This document shows, in pieces, positions 23,190 through 30,759 of a DNA stretch of 36,411 nucleotides (the stretch's first letter is position 1; every line of letters begins with the position of its first letter). The DNA is taken from contig JAIDRX010000057.1 of the NCBI GenBank assembly GCA_029061495.1, positions 1 to 36,411 of the forward strand, written 5' to 3'. Source of the DNA: Clostridia bacterium. GTDB taxonomy: Bacteria; Bacillota; Clostridia; Christensenellales; Borkfalkiaceae. The translations under genes and the position numbers were made by a program. The notes beneath the pieces were generated by a model that made no database searches, was not told where the DNA came from, and worked only from the letters and a program-made list of their open reading frames with translations.

Positions 23190-23859
23190 TTTCCGCGTTG
23201 ATAATCACGTCCGTTACGGCAATTTGAATGTACCGCATATCTTTCGAGTAAATATATCCGTCGCACTTATCGTCGCAAATATCTACTAAATTTTCAAGGC
23301 GGTCGGTAAAGCAGTTGTTTTCGTTCGCTCGCAGTAGTCCGTTTAATCCGCTTTTTAAGGCGGAGGCAACGTCTTTGGCTTTGCTTTGGTTATAGTTGCC
23401 TAAATCGAGCGCGTTGGCGCACTCGTACGCAAGCAGGGAGAGGGAGTTCAAGGTGTTTAAATTCCCCGCGTATAGCTCGGCGTTTTTTCTCGCGGAACGG
23501 GTTTTCAGCTTAAATTTATCAGTACTTATTTTCAGAACCGAGCAGTCTAGCCCGCGCCGTTTTAAACTTGAACAAACTCCGTCCGCGTCGTTTTCAGAGT
23601 AGTAGCAGGATACCGTCGCATAATAATTTCCGTCGTGCGTTATAACGTATCCCGCGCCGCCGTAGCTTGACGCCGTTTCCGAAAGCGAGCTTGCCGAAAC
23701 CGAGTTGTCGGCTATGCGGTAACAGATATAGTAGTAGTCGGCTTTATAAGTCAGCTTTCCGCCGCCGTTAGCAATTACAAAAATGCAGATAACCGCCGTA
23801 ACCGCAACAGCAGATATTACGGCAATTATAAAAGCCGCATTTTTCGCATTTTTAAACAT
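23182..23859 (-). CDS. membrane-anchored protein with SPOR-like domain
   Basis: A 225-residue protein with one N-terminal membrane helix (about 8-31) and an outside domain. The segment YYYICYRIADNSVSASSLSE through GGAGYVITHDGNYYATVSCYY and GLDCSVLKIS has the pattern of a SPOR domain (Y-x-I/C..., A/S-rich helix, G-x-G-Y-x-I, Y-x-A), which binds denuded peptidoglycan at division or spore septa. The helical C-terminal 120 residues are not recognised. The downstream wall deacetylase gives it a cell-envelope context. The -10 box TAGAAT (23870-23865) is five bases from the ATG. Confidence 0.65.
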   Translation of the reverse strand: MFKNAKNAAFIIAVISAVAVTAVICIFVIANGGGKLTYKADYYYICYRIADNSVSASSLSETASSYGGAGYVITHDGNYYATVSCYYSENDADGVCSSLKRRGLDCSVLKISTDKFKLKTRSARKNAELYAGNLNTLNSLSLLAYECANALDLGNYNQSKAKDVASALKSGLNGLLRANENNCFTDRLENLVDICDDKCDGYIYSKDMRYIQIAVTDVIINAEIY

Positions 23860-23918
23860 AGTATATTCTATTTAGCCTGCGCAAAATTTATGTTTTGCAT
23901 GAAAATATCATAACTCAA

Positions 23919-23961
23919 TTGACACTGTTAATATTAAATGTTATAATCTTAACAATGTCAA
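23919..23961 (+). promoter_or_regulatory. TetR/CPBP promoter with two palindromic operators
   Basis: Perfect promoter: TTGACA (23919-23924), 17 bases, TGTTATAAT with TATAAT at 23942-23947. Two near-palindromic 13-base sites flank it: TTGACACTGTTAA (23919-23931) over the -35 box and TTAACAATGTCAA (23949-23961) over the predicted +1. Each is almost its own inverse, and the second is the reverse complement of the first except for one base. The centres are 30 bases apart. They are best read as binding sites of the TetR protein encoded next. Confidence 0.85.
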
Positions 23962-23976
23962 GATTAGGGGGCATAA

Positions 23977-24555
23977 ATGGATAATAAGCATTCATATCAT
24001 CACGGTAATTTAAAAAACGAACTTATAGAAAAGGCTATCGGCATTGTAAATAGCGAGGGGGAAAATGGCTTATCTATCCGTAAGGTTGCAAGGGCATGCA
24101 ACGTTACTTATGCTGCGCCGTATTCGCATTTCAAAAGCAAAGAAGAGCTTTTATCAGCTTGTCGCGAATACGTTTCAAACCGGTTTGCCGAATATCTGTC
24201 AAATTCAATATCGGGCGATGATATAACGAAGCCCGAAACTTTAAATATACTCGGAAACGCTTATATTGAATTTTTTAAGCTGCATCCCGTGTATTTTAAT
24301 TTTATTTTTAACAGCAAGCAAACTTGCAAAATGGTTTTGACCTTAGACGAGGTTAAAGGCAATTACCCGCCGTTTGAAGTGTTCAGAAAAGCTTGCTTGA
24401 CGTTGACCGAAACTTACGGACTGACTAGAGAGCAAGGGCTTGCAAGGCTTATTAAATGCTGGTCGCTCGTTCACGGCGCAACGGCGCTTATAATTTCACC
24501 TAACGTTGAATTGGACGGAGATTGGAGCGAATATCTGCAAGTTCTTTATAAATAG
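23977..24555 (+). CDS. TetR-family transcriptional regulator
   Basis: A 192-residue repressor-type protein. The N-terminal helix-turn-helix is clear (ELIEKAIGIVNSEGENGLSI, then VARACNVTYAAPYSHFKSKEELL, residues about 14-58), with YSHFKSKEEL as the recognition region. The C-terminal ligand/dimer domain has the HPVYFNFIF and LIKCWSLVHGATALI segments seen in TetR proteins with WHG-type C-termini. AGGGGG five bases before the ATG is a strong ribosome site. It is probably autoregulated through the operators at 23919-23961 and controls the co-transcribed protease gene nine bases downstream. Confidence 0.9.
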   Translation: MDNKHSYHHGNLKNELIEKAIGIVNSEGENGLSIRKVARACNVTYAAPYSHFKSKEELLSACREYVSNRFAEYLSNSISGDDITKPETLNILGNAYIEFFKLHPVYFNFIFNSKQTCKMVLTLDEVKGNYPPFEVFRKACLTLTETYGLTREQGLARLIKCWSLVHGATALIISPNVELDGDWSEYLQVLYK

Positions 24556-24564
24556 AGGTGTACT

Positions 24565-25374
24565 ATGAGAAAATTTATTGACAGGTTCCCCGTTATTTTT
24601 TCGGTTGCGGTCTTTGCAGTTTCAATGCCTATAATTTGGGGTGCGTTATATCCGCTTTTATACAAATTGCCTTTTTATTGGGCAAGCGCGATAAAGTATA
24701 CTTTAACGCTTTTAGCGGTTATTGCTATTTGCTTTGCCGTTTATCGTAAAATTCCGTTTACGCTGCAAGGCAAGGGACTATTTAAAGGGCTGTTTACTTT
24801 CGGGTTGGTCGGACTTGTTTGTGCCGTAATGGCTTTTGTATTCAGCTATAACAAGCCTGACGTAACGCCGTCAGCTTCAACGGTTATAGGGTTCATTTTC
24901 TATAATCTTGCAATAGCGTTTGGCGAGGAGTTTTTATTCCGCGGTGTCATTTTTACGCAAATGCTTGACAGTTGGAAAAACAAAAAAGGTTTTATTTGGA
25001 CGGCAATTATTATATCTTCAGTAATTTTCGGGTTAAGGCATTTACTTAATCTTGTAACTACGCCTAAGGTAGTAATAATGACCATCGGGCAAGTGCTTTT
25101 TACCTTTATGGCAGGCTTCTATCTTTGTGCAGTTTATTTGAGAACGCGCAATATATGGGTTTGCATTATCATTCATTTTCTTGAAGATTTTTTTACAGGT
25201 TTCTGGGCAATAGTGTCAACTTCCGCGGCGGCCGCGCAAACGGTTGACGGAACGGTTGCAAATATGTTTATGCTCGTCGGCGTTCATTTGGTTTACATAA
25301 TTTTCGGCGTGATAATGTTAAAGAGTAAAAGGTGGCAATACCAGCCTCTTTTTAACTGTTACAGTGTTAAATAA
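24565..25374 (+). CDS. CPBP-family intramembrane glutamic protease
   Basis: A 269-residue membrane protein with about eight helices. The CPBP (CAAX protease / bacteriocin-processing, Abi) motifs are present: GEEFLFRGVIF (EE-x3-R), GLRHLLNL (with conserved His) and HFLEDFF (His near the C-terminus). Family members process prenylated proteins, bacteriocins or membrane anti-sigma factors; some give bacteriocin immunity. Co-transcription with a self-regulated TetR suggests that it responds to a small molecule or peptide, which is inference. It is followed at once by a terminator. Confidence 0.88.
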   Translation: MRKFIDRFPVIFSVAVFAVSMPIIWGALYPLLYKLPFYWASAIKYTLTLLAVIAICFAVYRKIPFTLQGKGLFKGLFTFGLVGLVCAVMAFVFSYNKPDVTPSASTVIGFIFYNLAIAFGEEFLFRGVIFTQMLDSWKNKKGFIWTAIIISSVIFGLRHLLNLVTTPKVVIMTIGQVLFTFMAGFYLCAVYLRTRNIWVCIIIHFLEDFFTGFWAIVSTSAAAAQTVDGTVANMFMLVGVHLVYIIFGVIMLKSKRWQYQPLFNCYSVK

Positions 25375-25378
25375 ATAA

Positions 25379-25409
25379 AGCCCTTGCAACAAGCAAGGGC
25401 TCTATTTTT
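25379..25409. terminator. intrinsic terminator
   Basis: Stem AGCCCTTGC (25379-25387) / GCAAGGGCT (25393-25401), loop AACAA, followed by CTATTTTT. It ends the TetR/CPBP unit. Read on the minus strand it is followed by TTATTTATT and so also stops transcription leaving the tRNA-like sequence. Confidence 0.88.
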
Positions 25410-25493
25410 GGAGCTACTGGCCGGATTCGGTAGCCGCTTGCGGCGTATTTGGCACGCAGTGCCAAACGTTATTTCGTTGATACGGGCAGTAGC
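25409..25493 (-). pseudogene. tRNA-like sequence: intact acceptor ends of tRNA-Thr around a foreign body
   Basis: On the minus strand this 85-base stretch starts GCTACTG (25493-25487) and ends CAGTAGCTCCA, so the seven-base acceptor stem, discriminator and CCA match the real tRNA-Thr at 25531-25606. The last 21 bases (25409-25429) are identical to 25531-25551, including half of the T arm. The middle lacks a D arm, anticodon arm and full T arm; instead it holds hairpins TTTGGCAC / GTGCCAAA (25448-25455, 25459-25466), GCCG / CGGC (25433-25436, 25441-25444) and AACG / CGTT (25466-25479). It is followed by its own terminator. A decayed or recombined tRNA copy is the plain reading; a structured RNA is possible. 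Confidence 0.6.
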
Positions 25494-25494
25494 T

Positions 25495-25526
25495 AAAACA
25501 ATGCCCTTTGAGTTTCCTCAAAGGGC
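25495..25526 (-). terminator. intrinsic terminator of tRNA-Thr
   Basis: Ten-base perfect stem GCCCTTTGAG / CTCAAAGGGC (25503-25512, 25517-25526) with a four-base loop, followed on the minus strand by ATTGTTTTA. It begins four bases after the encoded CCA of the tRNA. If it leaks, transcription enters the tRNA-like sequence. Confidence 0.85.
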
Positions 25527-25530
25527 TTAA

Positions 25531-25606
25531 TGGAGCTACTGGCCGGATTCGAACCGGCGACCTGCTGATTACGAATCAGCTGCTCTACCAGCTGAGCCAC
25601 AGTAGC
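25531..25606 (-). tRNA. tRNA-Thr (anticodon CGU)
   Basis: A 76-base tRNA with encoded CCA. Acceptor GCTACTG / CAGTAGC, D arm GCTC..GAGC around AGCTGGTA, anticodon stem GCTGA / TCAGC with loop TTCGTAA (anticodon CGT, reading ACG), T arm GCCGG TTCGAAT CCGGC. All four arms pair fully. Confidence 0.95.
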
Positions 25607-25636
25607 ACACTATTTAATTAGGCTAAAAGTTAAACC

Positions 25637-25690
25637 AGTCTAAAAATTAGACTAGCTATATCATTATAGCAAATAATATAAATTTTGCAA
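25637..25690 (-). promoter_or_regulatory. promoter and leader hairpin of the tRNA-Thr transcript
   Basis: Minus strand TTGCAA (25690-25685), 16 bases, TATAAT (25668-25663). Between +1 and the tRNA is a perfect hairpin AGTCTAA / TTAGACT (25637-25643, 25647-25653) in the 5' precursor, which would be removed by RNase P. Confidence 0.65.
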
Positions 25691-25787
25691 GCGATTTTCA
25701 AGTTTAGCAAAAAATATTTTTAGCGCACCGTTTTTTATACAATTTACCGTAGTTTTTTGTTTTTTTGTTTACTTTTGAATTATAATA

Positions 25788-25816
25788 TTGTATAATAAAA
25801 TTTGTATAATTATAAT
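25788..25816 (+). promoter_or_regulatory. promoter candidates of the ComEC-like gene
   Basis: Three TATAAT boxes lie in tandem at 25791-25796, 25805-25810 and 25811-25816. The best pairs are TTGTAT (25788-25793) with 25811-25816 (17 bases) and TTTACT (25768-25773) with 25791-25796 (17 bases). The first leaves a leader of about ten bases before ATG 25833. Confidence 0.55.
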
Positions 25817-25832
25817 CTGCGGTAATTAAAGT

Positions 25833-26852
25833 ATGGAGCAAAAGAAAAAGAAGTTATCAAAAGGTAAGATAAGGGCGATAATCGTAGCTGCCGTATCGTG
25901 CGCAATAGCGTTGGCCTTGATAATTACAAACTTCTTCGTACCCGTAAAATATCTTGCAAGTTACTTCGTGTTACACAATAAAGGCGCGGCGGAAGGGGTT
26001 ATGCGTGTCCGCTTCGTCGATGTGGGCTACGGCGACTGTACAATAGTAGAACTCCCCGACGGCAAAAATATGCTTATCGACTGCGGAAACGGAACTAGCG
26101 CCAACCAAAAACGCATACTTAAATTTTTGAACAAGTGCGATATCGACACAATCGACTACCTCGTCTGTACTTCGGTAAATAACGAACAGTGCGGCGGCTT
26201 TGGCGAAATTATACAATACAAAAAAGTTAAAACAATTTATATGCCGTACTGTTTAAACGCATACGTTACGGACGGCTATCGCGACTTCGTGCTTTCCGCA
26301 AACTCAAGTAAAGCCGAAAAGAAAATTATCGAGTACGGCGAAGGCGCGTCAAACGAAGCATACGATTATTTTTTCGTGTTTTTATCTCCGTCAATTCATA
26401 CTAACCCCGAGGGCGAGTATGCAAATCTCAATTCAAACCCTTCGGACGAGAGCGCAAGGAACGCGGCTTCCGCTGTAATGTGGTTACAATACGGAGACAC
26501 AAGCTTTCTTTTCACAAGCGATGCAACTTCCGCGGTGCAGGAAAAAATCTGTAATGACCTTTTAATGACAAGCGGCATAGTCGGTGATTATATGGTAGAT
26601 CACCACAACGGCGATATATCAAAAATAATAAAAGTGGCAAACCACGGAAATGCAAATTCCGCGTGCGCGCCTTTATACGATTTTTTCAAACCCCAAGCAG
26701 CCGTCATTTCGGTCGGCAAAAACGGCAACGGTTGTCCGTCTTTAGAAGTTATTTCCGACGCTGTTAATTACGTTGGGGACAAACTGTACAGAACTGACGA
26801 ACACGGCACCGTAACCTTCGAAGTAACGCGCGAAGGCTATGCTGTAGTTTAG
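25833..26852 (+). CDS. ComEC-like MBL-fold protein lacking the metal-binding motif
   Basis: A 339-residue protein with an N-terminal membrane helix (about 13-36) and an outside domain like the C-terminal metallo-beta-lactamase domain of ComEC/Rec2. Family landmarks align: RFVDVGYGDCTIVELPDGKN (F-x-D-V-G-x-G-D), LIDCGNG, DTIDYLVCTS, TSDATS (for TGD, D230) and KVANHGN (for K-x-HHGS). The metal motif T-H-x-H-x-D-H-x-G-G is replaced at 113-122 by TSVNNEQCGG: H114, H116, D118 and H119 become Ser, Asn, Glu and Gln. It should be unable to bind the two metal ions, so it is likely a pseudoenzyme with a structural or binding role. No frameshift is present and the rest is well kept. It lies nine bases before aroC and may be co-transcribed. 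Confidence 0.8.
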   Translation: MEQKKKKLSKGKIRAIIVAAVSCAIALALIITNFFVPVKYLASYFVLHNKGAAEGVMRVRFVDVGYGDCTIVELPDGKNMLIDCGNGTSANQKRILKFLNKCDIDTIDYLVCTSVNNEQCGGFGEIIQYKKVKTIYMPYCLNAYVTDGYRDFVLSANSSKAEKKIIEYGEGASNEAYDYFFVFLSPSIHTNPEGEYANLNSNPSDESARNAASAVMWLQYGDTSFLFTSDATSAVQEKICNDLLMTSGIVGDYMVDHHNGDISKIIKVANHGNANSACAPLYDFFKPQAAVISVGKNGNGCPSLEVISDAVNYVGDKLYRTDEHGTVTFEVTREGYAVV

Positions 26853-26861
26853 GAGAATAAT

Positions 26862-27992
26862 ATGAAGCTTTCAACTGCGGGAGAATCCCACGGCAAAACT
26901 CTTATCGGCATAATCGAGGGTTTGCCGTCAAATCTTCAAATTAATATAGGCGAAATTAATTACTATCTTTCTCTGCGCCAAAGCGGTTACGGCAGGGGAG
27001 GCAGACAGAAAATCGAGAGCGACAAAGTCGAAATTTTAAGCGGAGTAAGAAACTGCAAAACTCTCGGAAGTCCCGTGTCCTTTGCCGTAGTCAACGCCGA
27101 CTATGCAAACTGGCGCGATAGCATGGCTCCCGAGGGGTGCGACACGACGCAGAAAACTTTGACCAAAGTCCGCCCGGGACACGCAGATTTAACCGGGCTT
27201 ATTAAATACGGACACACGGACGCCCGCAATGTTTTAGAGCGCGCAAGCGCAAGAGAAACGGCTGTCCGCGTAGCCGCGGGCAGTATTGCAAGGCAGTATC
27301 TTAATGCACTCGGCGTAGAGGTTTCGGGCTACGTTAAAAGCGTCTGCGGAATTGCGGACGAAAAGCAGTATTCATTCGAACAGCTTGAAGGAGCAAAGAA
27401 ACAGCCTTTGTTTATGCTCGACGAAAAAGTCCAGAAAAAGGCTATCGAAAAAATAGACAAGCTCAAGGCCGACGGCGACACCGCGGGCGGCATTATCGAA
27501 ATAAGAGTAAAGGGTCTTAAAAGCGGTTTCGGCAGTTGTATGCAGTACTCGACCAAGCTTGATGCAATTCTCTGCGGCGCGCTTATGAGCGTTCAGGCAA
27601 TAAAGGGCGTAGAGATAGGCTTAGGCTTCGAGGCGGCTAAAAGAGAAGGCAGCCGCGTTCACGACGAGATTTATTATGAAAACGGAAAGTTTTTCCGCAA
27701 GACTAACAACGCAGGCGGAATTGAGGGCGGTATGTCAAATGGCGAAGAAATTATCTTACGCGCCGCAATGAAACCCATCCCCACGCTTATGAAGGGACTC
27801 AACACCGTAGACTATGCAACCAAACAGCCCTGCACCGCCGCAAGCGAAAGAAGCGACGTTGCGGCTATCTGCGCGGCTGAAATTATACTTGAAAGCGTAA
27901 CGGCTTTCGCGCTTGCCGAGGTCGTATCTCAAAGACTCGGCGGCGACAATATGCGCGAGGTAATAGAGCGTTACAACGCGTTACAGGACTGA
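26862..27992 (+). CDS. aroC: chorismate synthase
   Basis: FMN-dependent lyase making chorismate from EPSP, the last shikimate step. Length 376 residues. Signature segments are present: GESHGKTLIGIIEGLP at the start, RQSGYGRGGRQKIESD, RPGHADLTGLIKYGHTDARNVLERASARET, GIEGGMSNGEEI, and TLNTVDYATKQ-like LNTVDYATKQPC near the end. AGGAG lies seven bases before the ATG. First clear gene of the aro operon. Confidence 0.96.
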   Translation: MKLSTAGESHGKTLIGIIEGLPSNLQINIGEINYYLSLRQSGYGRGGRQKIESDKVEILSGVRNCKTLGSPVSFAVVNADYANWRDSMAPEGCDTTQKTLTKVRPGHADLTGLIKYGHTDARNVLERASARETAVRVAAGSIARQYLNALGVEVSGYVKSVCGIADEKQYSFEQLEGAKKQPLFMLDEKVQKKAIEKIDKLKADGDTAGGIIEIRVKGLKSGFGSCMQYSTKLDAILCGALMSVQAIKGVEIGLGFEAAKREGSRVHDEIYYENGKFFRKTNNAGGIEGGMSNGEEIILRAAMKPIPTLMKGLNTVDYATKQPCTAASERSDVAAICAAEIILESVTAFALAEVVSQRLGGDNMREVIERYNALQD

Positions 27993-27994
27993 TT

Positions 27995-29071
27995 ATGACC
28001 GATATAACCATAAAGACAAATACGGTAAACAGCGTAATACACTGCGGCGAGGGCGCTTTTGAAAAATACGCGCCCGAACTCAAAGGCAAACAGCTTTTTA
28101 TCGTTACGGATAAAAACGTATTTTCATATTACAGAGAGCTTATCTGGAAAACCTTCGGCAACAGCGTTCCCGTAAAAATTCTACCCGCAGGCGAAACGAG
28201 CAAAACCCAGCGTTACCTTTTTGAAATTTTGCGCGAAATGGCTGCCGCGGGAATACGCAGAAGCGGTTACGTAATAGCGTTCGGCGGCGGAGTAGTGGGC
28301 GATATTGCGGGACTTGCCTCTTCTTTGTATATGCGCGGCGTTCATCTCGTGCAAATTCCTACAACGCTTTTATCGCAGGTAGACAGCTCCGTCGGCGGCA
28401 AGACGGCGGTTGACTTTGAAAACGTTAAAAATTTAATCGGCACGTTCTATCAGCCCGAAGAGGTTATAGTAGACCTTAGGTTTTTAGATACTCTCCCCGA
28501 CCGCGAAATCCGTTGCGGCTTGGGTGAAATTATAAAGTACGGCGCGCTTGATTCAAAAATTTATTCAAAGCTTGCAAACAATATCGAAAATTTAACCTCA
28601 AAGCAATTTCTCGGCGATATCACCGCCGACTGCATAAATCACAAAGCCGAAGTCGTTAAAAAGGACGAGCACGACCTGACTGGTGTCAGAAAAACTTTAA
28701 ACCTCGGACACACAACAGGGCACGCATTCGAGCTGTACTACCGCAGGAAGTCGCACGGAGAGTTCGTGCTTATCGGAATGATTTACGAAATGTATATCGC
28801 ACGCGCTCAGGGCTTAGGCTCGGATAATTACTTTGATACGCTTGAAAGGCTTATCAAAAAAGTTATAAAAAAATTGCCCGCATACGACGATATAGAAAAG
28901 GCGGCGCTTATGGCTAAGTTCGACAAAAAGAACGAGGGCGATAAAAAGGTATCTTTGGTAGTTCCAAACAAACAGGGAATGAGCGCGGAAATCATACTCG
29001 GTATCGACGAATACGTTAAGCTTATAACCGAGTGCAGGGATAAGTTAAAGGAGCAAAATGAAAACTCTTAA
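27995..29071 (+). CDS. aroB: 3-dehydroquinate synthase
   Basis: Converts DAHP to 3-dehydroquinate with NAD and a metal ion. Length 358 residues. The NAD loop FGGGVVGDIAGLASSLYMRG, the IPTTLLSQVDSSVGGKT block, the metal ligands in GLGEIIKYG and LNLGHTTGHAFE, and the KKNEGDKK Lys/Arg patch are all present. It is separated from aroC by two bases and overlaps aroE by 14. Confidence 0.96.
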   Translation: MTDITIKTNTVNSVIHCGEGAFEKYAPELKGKQLFIVTDKNVFSYYRELIWKTFGNSVPVKILPAGETSKTQRYLFEILREMAAAGIRRSGYVIAFGGGVVGDIAGLASSLYMRGVHLVQIPTTLLSQVDSSVGGKTAVDFENVKNLIGTFYQPEEVIVDLRFLDTLPDREIRCGLGEIIKYGALDSKIYSKLANNIENLTSKQFLGDITADCINHKAEVVKKDEHDLTGVRKTLNLGHTTGHAFELYYRRKSHGEFVLIGMIYEMYIARAQGLGSDNYFDTLERLIKKVIKKLPAYDDIEKAALMAKFDKKNEGDKKVSLVVPNKQGMSAEIILGIDEYVKLITECRDKLKEQNENS

Positions 29072-29864
29072 TCTCGCTGTAATCGGCAAGGACGTTTCAA
29101 AATCGACGAGTCCGCAAATTCATACATTCATAGCGGAGCATATGGGCAACCGCGTAAACTATAAACGCATTTCCGTACCCGAGGACGAGTTCGAAAATTG
29201 CGTTGCAAGCTTTTTCAAAGATTTAGACGGCTTTAACGTAACTATACCGTATAAGCTTTCGATAATGCCTCACTTAAAAAGCATACAATGCGACGCTGAA
29301 GTTTTCGGCGCGGTAAACACCGTCCGCACTCGCGACCGCGCAGGCGACAACACCGACGGACTCGGCTTTGCGCTTATGCTTAAAAATAATGGCGTTGAGG
29401 TCAATGGCAAAGAGGTACTTTTACTCGGCGCGGGCGGCGCAGGCAGAAGCGTAGCCAAAAAGCTTGCGGACGCGGGCGCAACCGTCTACGTTTACGACAG
29501 GCGGACGGAAAACGCGCAGGCGATAGCAAAAGAGTTTAAAGGTGTTTTTGCTCTTGACGAAATAAAGGTAAAACCCTACTTTGCGATAATTAACGCAACG
29601 GGCGTAGGGATGCACAAGACGGAGGGTATATCCCCCGTCGGCGAGGATATTTTAAAACTTTGCTCTGTCGCGGTAGATTTAATTTACACCCCGCGCAAAA
29701 GCAGATTTTTGGAAATTGCCGAACAATGCGGCAAAAAAATTATAAACGGCGAAGCAATGCTTTTTTATCAGGCGTACTTTTCGGAGTGCATTTATTTCGA
29801 TTTACAGCCTAATGAAAATCAGGCAAAGCTTTTATTTGAAAAATACACGGAGGAAAGTTTATGA
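29058..29864 (+). CDS. aroE: shikimate dehydrogenase
   Basis: NADP-dependent reduction of 3-dehydroshikimate. Length 268 residues. Substrate site SKSTSPQIH near residue 15 and FNVTIPYKLSIM with the catalytic Lys; FGAVNTVR and NTDGLGF; dinucleotide loop LLLGAGGAGRSVAKKL; DRRTENA after beta-2. AAAGGAG lies inside the aroB end and sets the ATG at 29058. Confidence 0.95.
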   Translation: MKTLNLAVIGKDVSKSTSPQIHTFIAEHMGNRVNYKRISVPEDEFENCVASFFKDLDGFNVTIPYKLSIMPHLKSIQCDAEVFGAVNTVRTRDRAGDNTDGLGFALMLKNNGVEVNGKEVLLLGAGGAGRSVAKKLADAGATVYVYDRRTENAQAIAKEFKGVFALDEIKVKPYFAIINATGVGMHKTEGISPVGEDILKLCSVAVDLIYTPRKSRFLEIAEQCGKKIINGEAMLFYQAYFSECIYFDLQPNENQAKLLFEKYTEESL

Positions 29865-30271
29865 AGCTGTTATTTATAAACGGCGTCAATTTGAATATGA
29901 CGGGCGTAAGGGAAAAGGGCGTTTACGGCACGCAGACTCTTGACGAAATCAATAAAGAAATTGCCTCGCATTTCAAGGGCGATAAGTGCGAGTTTTTCCA
30001 GAGCAATATCGAGGGTGAAATTTGTACCGCGCTTCAAAAGGCGGACTGCGACGGCATAGTTTTAAACGCCGGCGCGTTTACTCATTACAGCTACGCTATA
30101 CGCGATGCAATAGCTTCCATTAAAATACCCGTAATAGAAGTGCATATGTCCAATGTTCACGCACGCGAGGAGTTCAGACACAAGTCGGTAATATCCGGGG
30201 TGTGCAAGGGCGTTATATGCGGCTTCGGCAAAAACAGCTATATCTTGGCGGGCGAAAGCTTTAAACTATGA
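29861..30271 (+). CDS. aroQ: 3-dehydroquinate dehydratase, type II
   Basis: Dehydrates 3-dehydroquinate. The 136-residue length and the fold belong to the dodecameric type II enzyme. It starts LFINGVNLNMTGVREKGVYG (usual family form INGPNLNLLG-x-RE), then NAGAFTHYSYAIRDA with the catalytic region, and ends HMSNVHAREEFRHKSVI. It overlaps aroE by four bases. Confidence 0.95.
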   Translation: MKLLFINGVNLNMTGVREKGVYGTQTLDEINKEIASHFKGDKCEFFQSNIEGEICTALQKADCDGIVLNAGAFTHYSYAIRDAIASIKIPVIEVHMSNVHAREEFRHKSVISGVCKGVICGFGKNSYILAGESFKL

Positions 30272-30759
30272 ATATTGTCCTTGCAGGTATGCCCGGCAGC
30301 GGCAAAACCACGGTTGCAACCGCGCTTGAAAGCTTAGGCAAAAAGGTCGTGGATACCGACGCCGAAATCGTAAAAAAGCACGGCGAAATTTCTCAAATCT
30401 TTGCAAAACACGGCGAGGAGTATTTCAGAAATCTGGAAACCGAGGCGGTAAGAGAGGTAAGCGCGCTTTCTGATATAGTAATATCCACTGGCGGCGGTTG
30501 TCTTTTAAGGAGTGAAAACGTTTCGCTTTTAAAGCGTAACGGAAAAATAGTTTACCTGCGCACACAGCCGCAAACGCTTATTAAACGCGTGGAGGGAAAT
30601 TCCGACAGACCGCTTTTGCAGGGCGGCGCGGCTGAGAAGATAAACGCGCTGTACGCGGCGCGAAAAAGCGTATACGAAGGCGCGGCGGATATAACTGTCG
30701 ACACGGATGATCTTTCACCGAAGCAAATAGCCGAAAAAATATTGGAGCTTACAAAATGA
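30268..30759 (+). CDS. aroK: shikimate kinase
   Basis: Phosphorylates shikimate with ATP. Length 163 residues. Walker A GMPGSGKTTVA, shikimate-binding DTDAEI and YFRNLE, STGGGCLLR, and the lid Arg in NSDRPLL. It overlaps aroQ and the following gene by four bases each. Confidence 0.95.
   Translation: MNIVLAGMPGSGKTTVATALESLGKKVVDTDAEIVKKHGEISQIFAKHGEEYFRNLETEAVREVSALSDIVISTGGGCLLRSENVSLLKRNGKIVYLRTQPQTLIKRVEGNSDRPLLQGGAAEKINALYAARKSVYEGAADITVDTDDLSPKQIAEKILELTK

Noticed and set aside
25409-25551. Integrated element bounded by 21-base repeats of the tRNA 3' end
   Set aside because: Only about 100 bases lie between the repeats, with no integrase or cargo. The preserved 5' acceptor strand also argues for a tRNA copy rather than a simple attachment scar; kept only as an alternative in the finding.
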